Origin: Hymenolepis diminuta
Lineage: Eukaryota > Platyhelminthes > Cestoda > Cyclophyllidea > Hymenolepididae
DNA length: 64,000 bases
Direction of reading: 5' to 3'
Assembly: GCA_900708905.1 (NCBI GenBank)
Contig: CAADRB010000015.1
Span: forward strand, 1,260,040-1,324,039
Numbering within the stretch: the stretch's first letter is position 1; every line of letters begins with the position of its first letter. Of this stretch, positions 39,001 to 54,000 are shown piece after piece. The notes beneath the pieces are model-generated. The model saw only the letters and a list, made by a program, of their open reading frames with translations. It ran no database searches and was not told where the DNA came from. Made by a program: the position numbers and the translations under genes.

Positions 39001-42000
39001 AAACAAAGTCACATATCTTCTTTAAAAACAGTTACCTTGTTCACTTGTCATCCAAGTTTCAAACAGGCAGAACGCTATCAAGTATCTACGGTGATGAAAA
39101 CATCTAACTGCGACACAAACTATGTAGGGATACTTGGTTTCGAGAGCAAAATTTTCTAGCTTCACTTTTATCTCTGCTCAATAAATGATATACTAATATT
39201 TATAATGCAAATCAAATCTCTGATTGGACATTTTGGTCAGATCTGCTAAATGAGAAGGTGAGTTCATTTAGAAGAATAAACAGTGACATCGATCTTCTTC
39301 TACAAATTAACGATGGGAAAGATTTTCACGTTGAGATTCGGAGCAAGTCAATTTACCTAAATGACATTCAATTAAAAATATTCTAGGTGGCTTATCGTCA
39401 CATGTCCCATTTTCTTAGACATTTTGAAATTCTACATAATGGATATGCGGCTGTGTCTGATTGTAAAATCGCAAAATAGAAAATTAACTCAAACTTTGAC
39501 TTAAAAGCGTTTATATTTAAAAGGAAAATATCTGCCATTAAAATTTCCAGGTGTTAGGATAAAATGGTTTATCCAAGAAGAATTAAACTAACAATTTATT
39601 GTTAATTATTCGTAAAATTTGCATATTTGTTAAAGGGTGCTAAACTGTAGAGTCGTCGCCATGCCTTATTTCGGGGTAAAGCCTATCATTAAGGTAACTA
39701 TGTGTTTTTATTGAGTTCTAACCTTTACAGGCTATTTGGGGGGCTAATAAGGTAACAGAAGAGTAACATCTTTAAACTTCGTCTACCTTTCGGCCGAAAC
39801 TCGAAGTGAATAAACATGCGAAGCGTAATTATTTTTTCATTACTAAGATTCAAAAAGTTGAAGCACTGAAAAAGAGAAGGCAGCTTTTACCGAACTTCTC
39901 GTGAATAAATAGGGCCGAAATTTCTTCCCCTCGTAAATATAATTTACAAAATATTATGTTATTCGAATATTCGAAAAACGTATAATTTCAACAGGATATT
40001 TAGATAAATTTGGACAAAACTGAATTCTCTTCTCTTATTATGTCAATTAAGCCTTAAATTACTTATACTTTAATATTTACGTTTTTATTTACTTTTTTTT
40101 ATTATCCACAGTAATGCAGAAAAATGTTGCGGTTTTTAATTATGGGACAAATGGTTTAAGAAAGAGATTTTGAAATTTTCATGCGTAACTTACCAATTCA
40201 TGAAATTAAGATTTGGCACATTTTGATATTGCAAAGTGAGTTAAATACCTTATGGGAAAGCGGACTAAATAGGATTCTTGATCTCTTAATTAATTATATA
40301 CTACTTTACGATTTCCTTAATGCATCCCTTATTGTACTGCTTTGCTATTTTGGGAGTTCCTCAATCGGCATAATCTGCGATTAGTCACTCAGTCCTATTA
40401 ACACCCAGTTCTCAGATAAACTGTTCACACGTGACGAAGAAAATTGCCCTTCAATTTATCTCTCTGTACCGTCTTCGAATTGGGTTGAAAAGTTTATCTG
40501 GTACCCAAATCAGTTACTTGAGTCCAAATAGACCCCATTGACAGCCTTTGGGACATATCGTATTTTTTCTTGCCTTCCTACTTCAAATCTACTTAATTTA
40601 AAGAAAAGTAAATCAGGAAAGGACGTCGGTCGCCTGTGACAATGGAATGTTAACTGCTTGTTAATTTTAGAGAGTGATAGGAGATTCCTCTTCATGATTT
40701 CCAGGCGTTTAAATGCTCGGGAATGAGTCATGTTATCGGATTACAATGGAATAAAGAGTTATAAAAGTGCATAGATAATGAAGAATTGCTGGAGAGGTAT
40801 ATTCTCAGATCAATACAAATAACTCATGATATTGAATTCACCTTAGGCGAAGTCTAGTGAATTCCATTATGTTAAAACCAACCAGAACTGGATATCGTAC
40901 ACAAGAATATGCTCAGTAATCCAAGGAGCGAATAAAGGATTTTGAATTTTCAACCTAAAGCATTAAGCTGTAGGTTAGAAAATGTTCAACAACCCGAATT
41001 CAAAGGTGAAATGATAAAAAACGCGCTTTATTCTTAACATTTCTTCGAATTACTGCTCTTTATCAATTACTGGACTTAATTACTACTCTTTATCAATTAC
41101 TGGACTTAATTACTACTCGATTTTAGTGGCTACCATAATTAAAAATAGTAAATTTTATTCTATCGTGAGCTGTACAAAAGGTCATGAAAAAGTCTCGAGC
41201 GATTAAAGGAAGCTGTAAGTGAATCCATAAAACATCAAGTAATTATATTTTTAAAGTAGGGAGTTTCTTCTCCATCACTTCTAAGTAGTTAAAACATATT
41301 CCCTGCTCTAAGAAATCAGTCGAATTTAAAGTTATAACTCCGCGAATAAAATAAAATGCGTGAACTACAGTGTTGATCTCATTAACTATTAATATTACCC
41401 ACACTAACACAAAAATATTTACATATGACATCAGTTAACGAACAGTCCAAAAAGGGGAAGGGTTCGAAAAGATGTTTAAAGCAACGTCAACGCTTCAAAT
41501 AGGCTTCCTTCGTTTAATTTCTGTGTTCGGGTCATGCAACATTTACTCAATGGGCAAGTCATGTTCAAAAATTCAAATTTAATGATTCGTCCCCTGGATT
41601 GAAGCAAGTGCACGTCCACGATGTTCAGTGGTTAACGGTGGGGTTTTTAATCAAGAAGGATCGGTCTTGCCACTTCAATTTATTTAATCTTTCAATGGTT
41701 GAGAAGGTAAATGACCTTACATGCCATTCAGCGGTATACAGTCTTAACACTACAGAAATAAGAGAGCTAAACTCTCTAACTTGGCAGAATTTCGTCAAAT
41801 GATCCCTGTATAGCCAAATCTCACTATATTTAAGTAATCTAAAACAGTTAACTAGCAAGATAACTAAATGTTATCGCACAAACTTTATGAAACCTAACCG
41901 CTTTAGAACATAGCTAGTGAGATAGGTTTGAATATATTTAAAGTATCGTTGAAATGAAGAATAAAGTTTTCCACTCTCAGAGCACAGTTTACTTAAATTG

Positions 42001-45000
42001 CGAGCAATTTCCGACCTCATCTATTTAAATAAATATGTATAACTCCGACAGAAAACCGAAACGGAGTTGAATTTCAATAAATCGAATTAAGTGAAGCTTT
42101 GTTTTGAAGTATTAGAGAGTATTTTGAATGAAGTAAAAGTATTTAAATTATTAAATCTATTTTAGCTAAAACAAATTAATTCTGAAATATTTCTTTTAAA
42201 GTATGATTAGAAATTTACAAACGACAATTTTAAATAGTTCTTATAATCGAATATTGTAGTCATGCAACTTTAGTCGTTCAGAGAATGGAAATCAAAAGTA
42301 GGATTAAATGAACATCAAAAATGTCGATAATTTTTTGGTTTGGTTACCCATCAGAAGAAAATTTCGGTTATTCTAAAGATGGGAGTGGCACTATTAACAA
42401 ATCTTTTAAATTCAGTCAATCCTGAAATACGCTTTCTTCTAAAGAATGTAATCCTTTGCTCTAGGAAACCGATATCCACCTGCCTGAAAAGCCAAGTTCC
42501 ATTGATGGTATCTGGGCTCTTTGTGTCTAAACATATGATAAACTCCATTCGATAGACATAACGACCTGAATATAATTGACTTCCCCCAAACTTAAGTGTG
42601 TCTAGTTTGTCTATCTTATCAGTTGTGATTGACACAATAATGTACCGTGATCTAGAAATGACGTGTTTTCCCTGGGGTTGCCTGGGTTTTTTGTACATAG
42701 TTTCCAACACGATCTCAATAAGATTTTAAGGGAACCCTAACTGCAACTGAAGCTATTCTAAAATCTAAAAATATCCTTCAAGACTGAAGCCTCTTGATTT
42801 ACCTTTCTTCCAGTGGTTAATATTATTTTGAAAGATAGGTACTATCAAAATCGTATCTCCGATGCTGACTTTTGTTTAAATGAAGTGAATACAATAAAAA
42901 TCCTAGGCATAACATACCAGGCTGCGATCATTGTGATCATCAAGACTGAGATAACCGGTTCCAGTGAGCTCCTTGGTTTCAACCATTGTGCGCAGTTCAG
43001 CAAGGAGATTCATATGCTTTGACATATCGGTCGCCAAAACCTAAAAAAGGGAATTATGACTTTAAATTATTGATAGAGATGAAAAGAAAATATATATATG
43101 AAGTATGAATAGACTATAAGCACCAACTAACCCATGGATCAATTGTGCTGAAATGCGTTAAATTGATTCGTTAAGTATTACCTACGAGCACTTTTTAACT
43201 CCAAAGATTCTGGACTTCATCTCAACTAACAGATGGATTTGAACTAATTTGCGAAATGAGAGGTCTATAAATGTATAAACGAAAGCAAACTGTTGGTTTA
43301 AAAATCGACCCTGGTGAAATTTTTAATCAGCAACCATAAATGGTAAACTTCATAGGAAGGAACAATTTAAATACCTAAAGATAGAAAGCTGTAATGGAAG
43401 TTAGCATCACGAGTAAATCAAGTTAAATAGAAATCAGTGCATAAATATTAATCGAAAGCAAATGCAATCATTGCCCAGCAGAGACTTATAAACAAAGTAC
43501 AATTAATAAATAATCACTTGCAATATTTTTATCACTAAACAATTCATCATATCCTGTTACATTATAAAAGCAATCGCATTTCGGAATAACAATAAAATTA
43601 TTTACTGGAGTTCATCTCTATCCTCCCAGTGAAATCAAGTGGACATCGGCTTGATTCAGATGTCTTTGCGAGTCTCATTACCTGCTCGTGGTTATACGAG
43701 TGTGGAAATAAAGAAACACTACTAACTAGAAAAAAAGAGGAATCAGATCGTGAAAATTTGGCTTTAGAACATTTGGATATTGAAAAATAAATCGTACCCT
43801 CCAAAATTAAAGCAAGACTTTTGATATATACTTCATTATATACTTCTGTTTAACCAACATTTCATTGCTTTTTGGGCAATCTTGTTATTTCGCTTGTTCA
43901 AATATCATTCCAATATTCATACATTAAACAGGTTTTTTGCGTCAAATCAACATTGATTTCAGGCGGTACAAAATACCCCATCCAGAAGATGCGGATATAT
44001 AGTGGAAAGGTTAGCTAATGAAAATCGGTCTTCCTATCCAATAAAAAACACTATTTTTTATAATTAATGAATGGTCTCAGTTTCCATAGCAACCATACAT
44101 ATTAATGAATAGGTAAATTTAAATAAAGTCCCTAAATTCAGGCAAGTCATTAAAATTTTTGGCTTATTTATAGATGTTTTCACAAAATAATATATGTGAG
44201 AATTCCAACTCATGTAGGTAAATGTCAAACGAAAGCCAGATCAAATTTTTGTACAAAATAAAATTAGAATTTGTTGTTGTTTATACATAAATGTCGTACT
44301 TAACTTATCTTAAAGGAAAATTATGTTTTATTACTTTATTTAAAACCTGATAGTATATAAAAGGCAGAGTAACACAATGAATCTAACAGCTAAGCTTAAA
44401 AAACGATTAGGAGTTTTAAGTTAGACGTCTACTACTTATTTAAAACGTTTAAATAAAAAAATCCCGTTTGATCAAACACGTTAATTCTATGGGAAATTGT
44501 ACTTACATAAAATTGCGTCCAAGCCATAATAAAATAATAAATGAGCCAAATTTCGAACTTGAAATTCCTTAAAGCCAGTATTTTTGAAACAACAGGAAAG
44601 AAGGCATTCCTAAAGCAGTCAAGTGAACAATTAAGAGGGGATATTTTTATCTTCTCCGGACAGCTACACGCCATATAACTTAGGACCTATCACGTTATCT
44701 CGTTCAAGCAACTTCTCACGATAATATGAGCGAAAGTTGTAAAGTTTTCATTGCACTGATCGATCCCTTTAACATGACGTACTTCATAACGCAAGCGTAA
44801 CAGTATTGGTGAACAGAAGACATAAAAAAGATTATTTATTCCTATAAAAACTGGGTTTAAGAACTCCTATTTATGCCAAATTTTCGGTTGTTTTAAGCCC
44901 TATAAAAGACAAGGATGGTTGAAAAGCTACATATCCTTAATGCTGGCATTAAACTCAGTGCGGGGCTCTTCAAAAGATAGCCCGAAAAACAGCATATGCT

Positions 45001-48000
45001 CTTCGGGTTGAGTAGGGAGGAACAATTATTCCGAATTCCATGAACAAAATTTCCTTGTAACATTTTCCAAAACTCCCCCTGCTGTAACTATGCGTCCGCT
45101 TGTCCCGATGACATAATGCGTACTGCCTTTATCAATAATCCGACACATATATATTTCTTCATGAATTAATGTTCAGTCAGTACCAACAAGCTGCTCTTAG
45201 CTGATTAGAGGAAATGAATGCATCGAGGTGTTACTACTAACCAAACAATTTAATCAACTGATCAGTAAGCTTTCAGTAGCGAGGACACAAATCACTAATA
45301 AAACAAGGAATAAAATCATGAAAATTGAACATTAGAACATCAAAACAATGAAATATAGCCATTTAAGAAAATTGATCTACCAGAATTCAAATGAAGTAGG
45401 ACTCTATTTCTCATTTCTACTATTTCACCCCTTACTGGACTAGTCTAAGTGGGGGGATGGTTTTCCATGATCGAAAATTACACAAACTTTTTGATTAACC
45501 AGTGGAATTTTAAAATCCAACAAAATAATGCAATTGTTAATTGTTTAAACCCTATAAGTCGTTGATTAATTTTACCAAGATATTATAATTAGCAAAGTTA
45601 AATCGCTTCTAAGAATTTTTTAAAATTAACGTTAAAATAAATAAAAAGAGTAAAAATCAAGGAAGCATTCAAGTCTAAAAAGACGACTAGAAAAGATTGA
45701 ATTGCTAGATTAAACTGACAATTTAAGAGGCTTTAGGTAATTATTTGGAAGTTGCAACAAAAAGAAATTTAAAGTTTAAAAAAACAAAATAAAATGTCAC
45801 TAAAGATATTGCAAAATACGATCCGACGTTTTAAATAAAATTTTTAGTAACAACTCATAAAATAGCAAATATTAAAAAAAATTAGCTATCATGATTCACG
45901 TTTTATAAACGTAAAAATTTAGAGCACTCAATTTACTTGTGTTTGTATCATAAACAAAATACAGTACTTACAATCGAAACAAAATGCTACTTAGTAAATA
46001 AAAATTTCATATCTTTTTACTTAACCTTGGAGAGTTTTGCTGTCGAAATCTTAATAGATTAGCTGAAATTGCGTGACACTAGAAGACTGATTTTGTAAGT
46101 GGCAACTTAAATTAAGAACTTCATCAGTTCGATAGCAAATTTATTTTAGAAAATTGTCAAGGCTTAAATTGTTTTAATTATAAAGGTTCAAGTGAACCTT
46201 GGACATAAATACTGACTGCTTTAAAAATTTCAGGTATGTCAACATAAATAATTTAAACTTGATATTCCTCGAATGTATGACAACCATTTAAATTTTAATG
46301 AGCCATTTCGAAATTTTAGAAGCAATTTCCCAGCATTGCAATATAGACCAGCGTGTAAGATTAAACTCCATTACTATAGTTACTAAATAAAAGATATCGC
46401 AAAACGCTACCAAGCAGGGAAAGTAAAGTAACATTTAAAAACCGACCGCCAAGACACTCAGGGGAAGAATAAATGCTTACGTCGGAAACCATTGCTTTAA
46501 AACCGCTGCAACTGCAAACCATGAAATCCTCCTTCTTGGAATCTATTTAGTCTAATCGAAAAAAAATCATTTTTGCATAAATGTGCAGTATTTTACTTCA
46601 TGAGATCAAAAAAATGGTATTGGATGTATAAGTATCTACTCATGACATTCTCCTTTAACCCATTTATCTATTCTTAGACAAAATGAGTCACTGAAAAAAG
46701 GGCATATCAAATTATATCTTCTTAAATGATTATAACGAAATGTGCCTGGAATCCTATAGGATAACTCTTTCAAAAGAGTTTGGAATAGGTTGATGTTAAG
46801 ATTGTAACAAATAAGAGTATTCTTTGAGCACCGTTTATAAAAATCAGTCTATATTATAAATATAGTGACTTCGCAATTACGATATGAATGAATTTAAAAA
46901 TTTTACATATCAGTTCCTTTCCTCTGTTCCATATAATGAGGCCCAGTAAGTGCTTAAATATTCTCGAAATTTATACCAAAAGCGTCCGTACTATCTCAGT
47001 AGTAAGCAGTTAATGAAACTTATGCTAGATAGTCACTTATAATTCCATGAAAGCCCATAAATTGTTAGTATATTAAAATATTTAGAAAAAAAGTGATAAA
47101 AAGTTTAAACAAGACCTTTCATTTAGTTTTGGACCTGGTTAGCATAGAAAATAATCTAATGAATGTCTTAAACCTAATGTCTATATATTCAGTCCCTTAA
47201 TTTTAAGAAAAGTTATTCAAATGCATCCAGTAATCACTTGAAGCAGGGTCGTTTTGAGTCTCTGAATATTAATTGTTAGTTTCTTTCTCGAAACCCTTTT
47301 CATACTCTGTTGCAATCGTCATACTATTTATTGCTTTCGGATGCTTCCCCATTATCAGGGTTTTTAATTGCGAAGTTAAGTATAGTGACAGTATTATTAA
47401 TTGAACGAGAAACACAAACAAGGGTTTGTTGCGTTACTATGCATTTTACTAAGTACTGTGGGAACATCGCATTGACCGAAGTAAATCTCTGCAGAGAAAT
47501 TATCGGCAAAATCGGGGCGGCTACAAGGACATTTTTAGGCCAAACTTAGACCTCCGGGAATAGATTGCTGCACTAAAATACTCGAAATAAGTAATGTTTT
47601 CTTCTTCTACATTATTTAATCCACTGTTGCTTTCTGATCGTTTAAGTAAAATACCACTTTCCTCCATAGTATCTTACTATATTTAAAGGGCAATTCCTGA
47701 ATGACTAATGCGTCTGACTTTGTCAGTATATGAATGATTCTGGCACTTTGCGTACAACTTAGGAAATATCCACTTTTTAAAAGGTTTGCTCATGCATTAT
47801 ATCAACCCCACCGATAAATCAATGAGGAAAGAAAGAGGCTACTCCGTGAGTTCCTCTGGAAAATTCCTAGATTAAATAAAAGGGGACTTCTCTATCCTTG
47901 AATCTCTATAAAACACCTTTCTAACTCTCTTATGCTGACGTCTCTTTCGAACATCTATCAACAAGTTTGAATAAAATACAGAGCATAAACAAAATGTCAT

Positions 48001-51000
48001 GACCGAAACACATTTAAAAAGATGCGATGTCTGTCAAGGAAAATTAATTTCCATGGCGTTAAAATCCATTTTTCAGAGGGATTCACATTAAAAAAGTAAA
48101 AAACAATGTTGTTAATTGCATGCAGAAAGGCAATCGTTGCTCTTAGATTCCAGAACATACGATTGTGCCAGAGAAATAGAAATATTAAAACGAAGTTGTT
48201 AAAATGAAATGGATCGATTAATCACTCGATCTAAATACGAAAACAATTAATAAACTTTCAATAAGACACCCAAATAAATATTTTAGACACTATTATTCGT
48301 TTACCTGAATGTATGAATTCACTGACAATCTGAAAAAACCCGCTTGACAGTTCTTGTGAGTTGCAAAAATAACAACCTTGGAAAAGATTATTTATTTATA
48401 GTTAAAAAGCTATTTGCGTACTTCTTAAAAGTAAGCTTGGTTTTTTCACTGAAGGCGTTCGCAGGAGAAGGAGAAGAACTAGGTAAACATGGCATATCAA
48501 CTTTCCATTATTCCCAATGAAATTTTGTCATAATAAATAAAAATAAGGCAATTTCGGGGCTCATGTCCAATAAAGTTTAGTCACGCTTTCTACTTTGTCC
48601 ACAACAGTAAGCGAAAATAACTACCCAGACAATTAGTTATGGAATAACAATGCTTCTGAGTGAAATGGTAAATTAGACCGTGTTCTTTTAAGCGCCTATC
48701 TGATAAAATAGGCGTTTACCACTGTAAAAAGCTCGTTAGAGAAGGTCTGCCGACGGCTAGACAGCTATGCATATGAAAGATTGCTTTTCTGGAAAACCCT
48801 TTCCCACTTCAGATTCCATGTCCTTAGCCTATCTGTCCCAATGCATACATTCCCAATTAAAGTAATTAAGACTTTGATGTAATCTCAATGTGTGTTGTGC
48901 TAAGCTCTCTTATTTCTGGTCTTACAGTTTCATTTTGTACATATAACGACATGTTTTAATTTATCTTAGACTTATAGATCTAAATACTGCCCTTAGATAT
49001 CAACTTGTGCTTTACTTCCGCTTCATTTACTGAGGTTTCTTGTTTTCTTACGATAACTTTTCGAGCAAAACACTGCATTCCATCTTGTTGCGAAGTGAGG
49101 AAACAATAAGAAAGAATATTTTATTTAAGATTGAGAAAACTTATCCACCTTATGCTGTTTATTGCGTCCTGCTAAGCTAAAAATTTTATCTATCTCAACT
49201 CTGCTAAGACCATATAGGCTGCCTCGATTCTAAAATAATGGTGCTTCGTTTTGAAAAGAATATGGGGCTTAAATACAAAAAAATATAATTCTAATATTAG
49301 ATAAAAGAATGCTGAAATCAAAATCTTCTTGTGAACATGTAATTGCAAACTATGAAACTGATGCAAAAATATATAATTTATCGAAAAAGCAAAGAGTATT
49401 TAATCAATTCAGAAAAATGCTTATCAGACAAATAAAAAGGACAAGACATGGTTGAATCCTTATAGAAGAAAAAGCTCCTCCGTAGAATCCAGGGTCATAA
49501 TTAGACAAAAATGGAGCTTTATTTGCCAGAAAAAGGCCAATCGATGAAATCATGTCAGAATCTTGTTAGACTAAACATTCAAAAAGGGCAGACCTGAATA
49601 CGGAGCCAGATTTCCTCTAAGTATCCTGCAAAGATGAACTTTAGTTTTACACTTACATCTCCAGTAGTTGACCTAATGAAGTGGCTAATGATGAAGTTAC
49701 AATATTAGTAAAGTAATAATTCAAAAGAGTAAAATTAGTATATTTCTTGATGAAGGTTAACTTCACTGTAAAAATAAAAGATGACAACACCTTTCAAAAA
49801 GGTGGATAAAAATAAGCTAAAATTTATCGAACAAGTTAAATTAGTTCTTTAGAAGACGCGCTTGACAGCAATCAACAGAAATGTTTACCGATTAAAATTT
49901 AATCTGAATCCAGACAAAACAAAAAATTGTATTGACCAAGATTTCGTCAAAAAACACAAAATTTGGAGGGGAAATAAATTAATAAGCTTTTCTGCTTCCC
50001 TTATTTGTCCCATTGCTTGAGTCGAAAAAACTAAATATAGAGAAAATTTTCTAGTTGTATGCTAGTTTCAGCATTTTAACAAAACAACTTACCATGCCCA
50101 TTGATTACCATGTTGACAGTACCAGACTTAAGTAGATGGGGGGTACCCAGAAGACATGGGAAAATCACGATCTATCCTCTCGTGATCTCTTACTTAACAA
50201 ACGTTAATTTTGATCCCTGTGTTGCAGGTGCTCGTATTCGACTCTTTTAAATGAAGATTTCTATCATAGTTTTGAGTCGTTTTAATATTTATTATTTGTT
50301 TCGCAATTACTGTTAATTTTTCGTAATCAAACTAGTATACCCAACAACGCTGGGTGGGCTAAGACAACTTAAAATGTCGTAATCGATAAGAAAACACAAC
50401 AATAGAAATTCGAAAACAGTGCTCACTAGCTCGATGACCAAACGTCGAAGAAATTGCCTCTGTTTGATAGTCAAATTGGCGAAAATATCACAGCCGGGTT
50501 CGGTCAGAAGTTTGAACGCCACAGAAAGATGGTGGTTCTCCAAAACTGAGGCATCGTTATACAGGAGAGCTAGTTTGTGACCTATGAGGTATGACAAATC
50601 AAGTTTTAATCAATGTCATCACTTCCGGCCACCACTAGATTCAGAGCAAAACAATAACGAAGCGTTAAGAAGATGCGGTTTAACTACATCTAATATTGGT
50701 GAAAATGCTAAATAAATAGACACATATTTCCAAAAAGCTATATTTCTGGTCATTTGAAGTACAACTTTACACGTTCGACGTACCTATTGAATTGCTGAAT
50801 AAAAACGTCTAAGCTAGTACCAACCAGCTGATCCAAGCGTTTAAAAAGGTGAATGTATGAAGGTGACACGAAAAATTACCCAACTGATGAATCCGGTGGT
50901 CAAATGAGGATCGACGACTCTTGATGCCTTGAATATATTTACTAATTCTACTTTATCCCTATCCCTGACCCCAATCCCTACGTCTCTTATCGGATCGTTT

Positions 51001-54000
51001 TATGGATATCATGTTTTAGATTCGTTCTAAAGGTAAAACTGTAGCTTCTTCTCTTTTACTACTAGTAATGAAAATAAAAATCGCGGGCCATAGGATAAGG
51101 AGCCTCTGATTTCATTCCTAGCTATCAGATAGCATACGCAACTCTATACTCCGACTTAATGAAAAATGTGAAAAGTATACCGTTGGAAATCTATCAAATC
51201 TCTCTCATGATATTTATCTCTATATATTTCAGAAATATTACATCGGTTTACTCATCACGGATATATCACACGGGTTTATATTACAGGATATCCAGTTTAA
51301 CACTGATAGTATATCTTCACCTTGGTCCCACATAATAGATATTTGAGATTATAAGATGCAATGGTGAAGTGATATTCATGTGATATGAAATTAGTAGGTC
51401 GCTTAGAAATAAGTAGGTCAATAAAGTAAAATAAGAAAATAAGAAGCAAGGATTTACCTGTATTGACTAAAAATTGATTTGTTAGACCGGGATGATGTAC
51501 GTCGTGGATGGCCGAGGCGAAAATCGATGAAAGGATTTCTATATCGCTGAAGACATTCTGAAATAAAGAAAAACACATTAAACATTATTAGTAAAGCCGA
51601 AATAATCAGAATGGAATGAATAGCCTTACTGTTAAACGAATTGTCAACGTTATGAAAATATTCAATCATGAAGATTCTTTGTTAATGTGTCTAGTTTTGT
51701 CGATTCAAACAGGGTCAGACATGTTGAAATTTGGTGATTAAATAAATCAACATATATAAGAATTTGTGACTGATAGAAAGAATCACTGTGAATGCAAGGA
51801 ATTCCAGTGGAAGTAATTATTTCAAAGTTGGTTATGAATTCTTCTCTCCAAATTTTATCCCAAAACCCTTAAAATATTCCAGAAAAGTCTCCATAGCGTA
51901 CCAAAGTATTCTTTCAAAAGCCTTGATCACCCAAAAATTTCAAAAAATTATCAAAATCTGTTCTTTAAAATGAACAATTAAATAACATCCTTACAAAAGG
52001 TAAATCCCAATTTCAAAAATAAAACATTTCGCCCTAAATCAAAGGCGAAAGTATTCTAAGTATATAAATAATAAAAAGTTTTTATTTCAAAATGCAAACA
52101 ACAGTTCCTAGTTGATCAGCACAGTTTTAAACTTTAGTATCAATGCAACTACTACTACTCAACGTAAACCCAAACTAGTCACATGAAAACAAAATGCATT
52201 GCTTCAAAAAATTACGGAGACTAAAGGCTAGTTGAAGTGCGTGACTGACGAAAATAAAAAATTTAACTTGTCAACTAACTTCAGTCTCTAATTTGAAGTC
52301 AAAAATTTGATTTCAAAATTTCTACCTCCCAAAGCAACAGAGATCCGCTTTTGACTTGCTCTAAAAAGGAAGTATTTCAAAGTGGCTTCACACAAAAAAA
52401 TCCAGACTTGCTTGTATTCACATAAAACATTAATCCAGGTACAGTTGAATAAAATGAATTAAACGTAATACAGACAGTAATAAAATTTCTCCTTTTGATC
52501 TGGAAAGAACAATAGTTCACATTTTCAGTACAATTTTGAAATTTACATTTTTGTTGAAGAATTCTTCTGCCGATGCAAAATAATACCATTGAGTTTGCTT
52601 GATCTAAATTAAATATATATCTGAAAAGTAGTTAATTGTTATTAAGCCAGCTTTATAGACCAAATTCCCCTACTCTCTTTTCTCCTTTGTAAGTCTAGTT
52701 AAAAGAAGAATACAATAAGTGTAGAAGTTATGGAACAGGTTAGATTCGGAACTGCCTATTTTCAACAATGATTCTTTCCAAAGTATCTCATTATAAACTC
52801 AATTTTTCTTTACATTTTCGATCTAAGTAAATCAGCGAACTTAAATTTGTACAAAATAACTGCTAAATGAATCGCGAAATTGTAGTCACAAAAATAAATA
52901 TTAATAATTTTATTATTCACATCATCAGGGAAGGAAATTTAAAGTAGGACAAGGAGACGGAAACGGGATTTATAAACCGGTTTACTGACCCTGTGAATTG
53001 GGTGAAACAGAACAAAATATTCGAAATATCTGGTCCAATTTTGTTACTGAAGAGACTTCAGAATGGATATACTCGAACTTCGTAATAAACAATGTTTTAT
53101 GATTGTCAATGTAAGAAATCTGATAGCTTCATAAATATCACTTTAACATACATGCGTATGATTTCGAAGCCATATTTCTCTTCTGTCTGAATTTTTTGTA
53201 AAGACAGAAATAAGAAATAACGGTGATACATACAAAGGTCCCGCTGATGCTCCTCACAAATAGAAAAAGGTTGCCTCATTTAGCGATCCTTAAAATGGAA
53301 TTTCCAATTATGGTTACCGCATTTTGCTAACTTAAATTTTCAGATCAGAAGTATCAATCAACCTTTCATGGTCACTGGAGAAATTATACATGTCGAGATG
53401 ACACGACCGACCACCAAATTAATCAAATTATCAATAAATTCTGAACATTGAGGAAATGAATTCTCATTCTGGAACAAATCACTGAAATGGAACGTTAGAG
53501 TATGAAACACTGAAAAGCAACCACAGGGAAAAATATGAGCCTTCCTATGACTCTAAAATTTTAATGAACTGACTTTATTAATTACTTTTACCTGACACCT
53601 AACATTCAACTCTTTTAAGAGAATTCTACAGTAATTTTTGTTCTGACGCATTCCATTATTAGCAAGTGAAAATTTTCGCCTAGTTATGTTTACAAAAATC
53701 ATTTAATTGCCAAAGCTGAATGAAACTAGATTTTGGAAAAAAGGCTATCAAATTTGGAACTGATAGAGGATATACCACCTGTAGTTAATGCCTACAAGAA
53801 GACTTAAAAATCAATAAAAACTATTAGTGTGCTCTTATGACCTCTTGTCCATAAAAGTCTAAAGTAATAATCACGACTGTAAAATTGCGACAGCCTATGG
53901 TTCTTCCAACCTAACATTAGAACCAAGTGTGGGTGAAAATTTCCAAGTATATTTATTTTGGAGGATAAAAATGGCGTTTATTACATATCAGTACGTATAG

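Larger units (their letters stand above)
36060..42917 (-). other. PDE4-like intron (6.9 kb)
   Basis: It contains repeat copies at about 40870-41150 (with an internal 30-base tandem duplication) and 41490-41685, and possible members of a second repeat family near 38900-38990 and 42365-42450. The 119-codon minus frame at 42351-42710 has no recognisable domain and overlaps a plus frame, so I do not call it a gene. Confidence 0.65.
43041..50426 (-). other. PDE4-like intron (7.4 kb, the longest)
   Basis: Very AT-rich. It holds repeat copies at about 43700-43815 (partial) and 45240-45500, and a perfect short palindrome at 46183-46200. Open frames at 44432-44674 (-) and 47310-47549 (+) show no domain and are taken as chance. 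Confidence 0.65.

Noticed and set aside
42351..42710. 119-codon minus frame close to a PDE4-like exon, with an overlapping plus frame at 42340-42555
   Set aside because: No recognisable domain, no continuity with the PDE4 sequence, and possible membership in a second repeat family. Not an extra PDE4 exon, since the 50427 and 42918 exons join in phase without gap.
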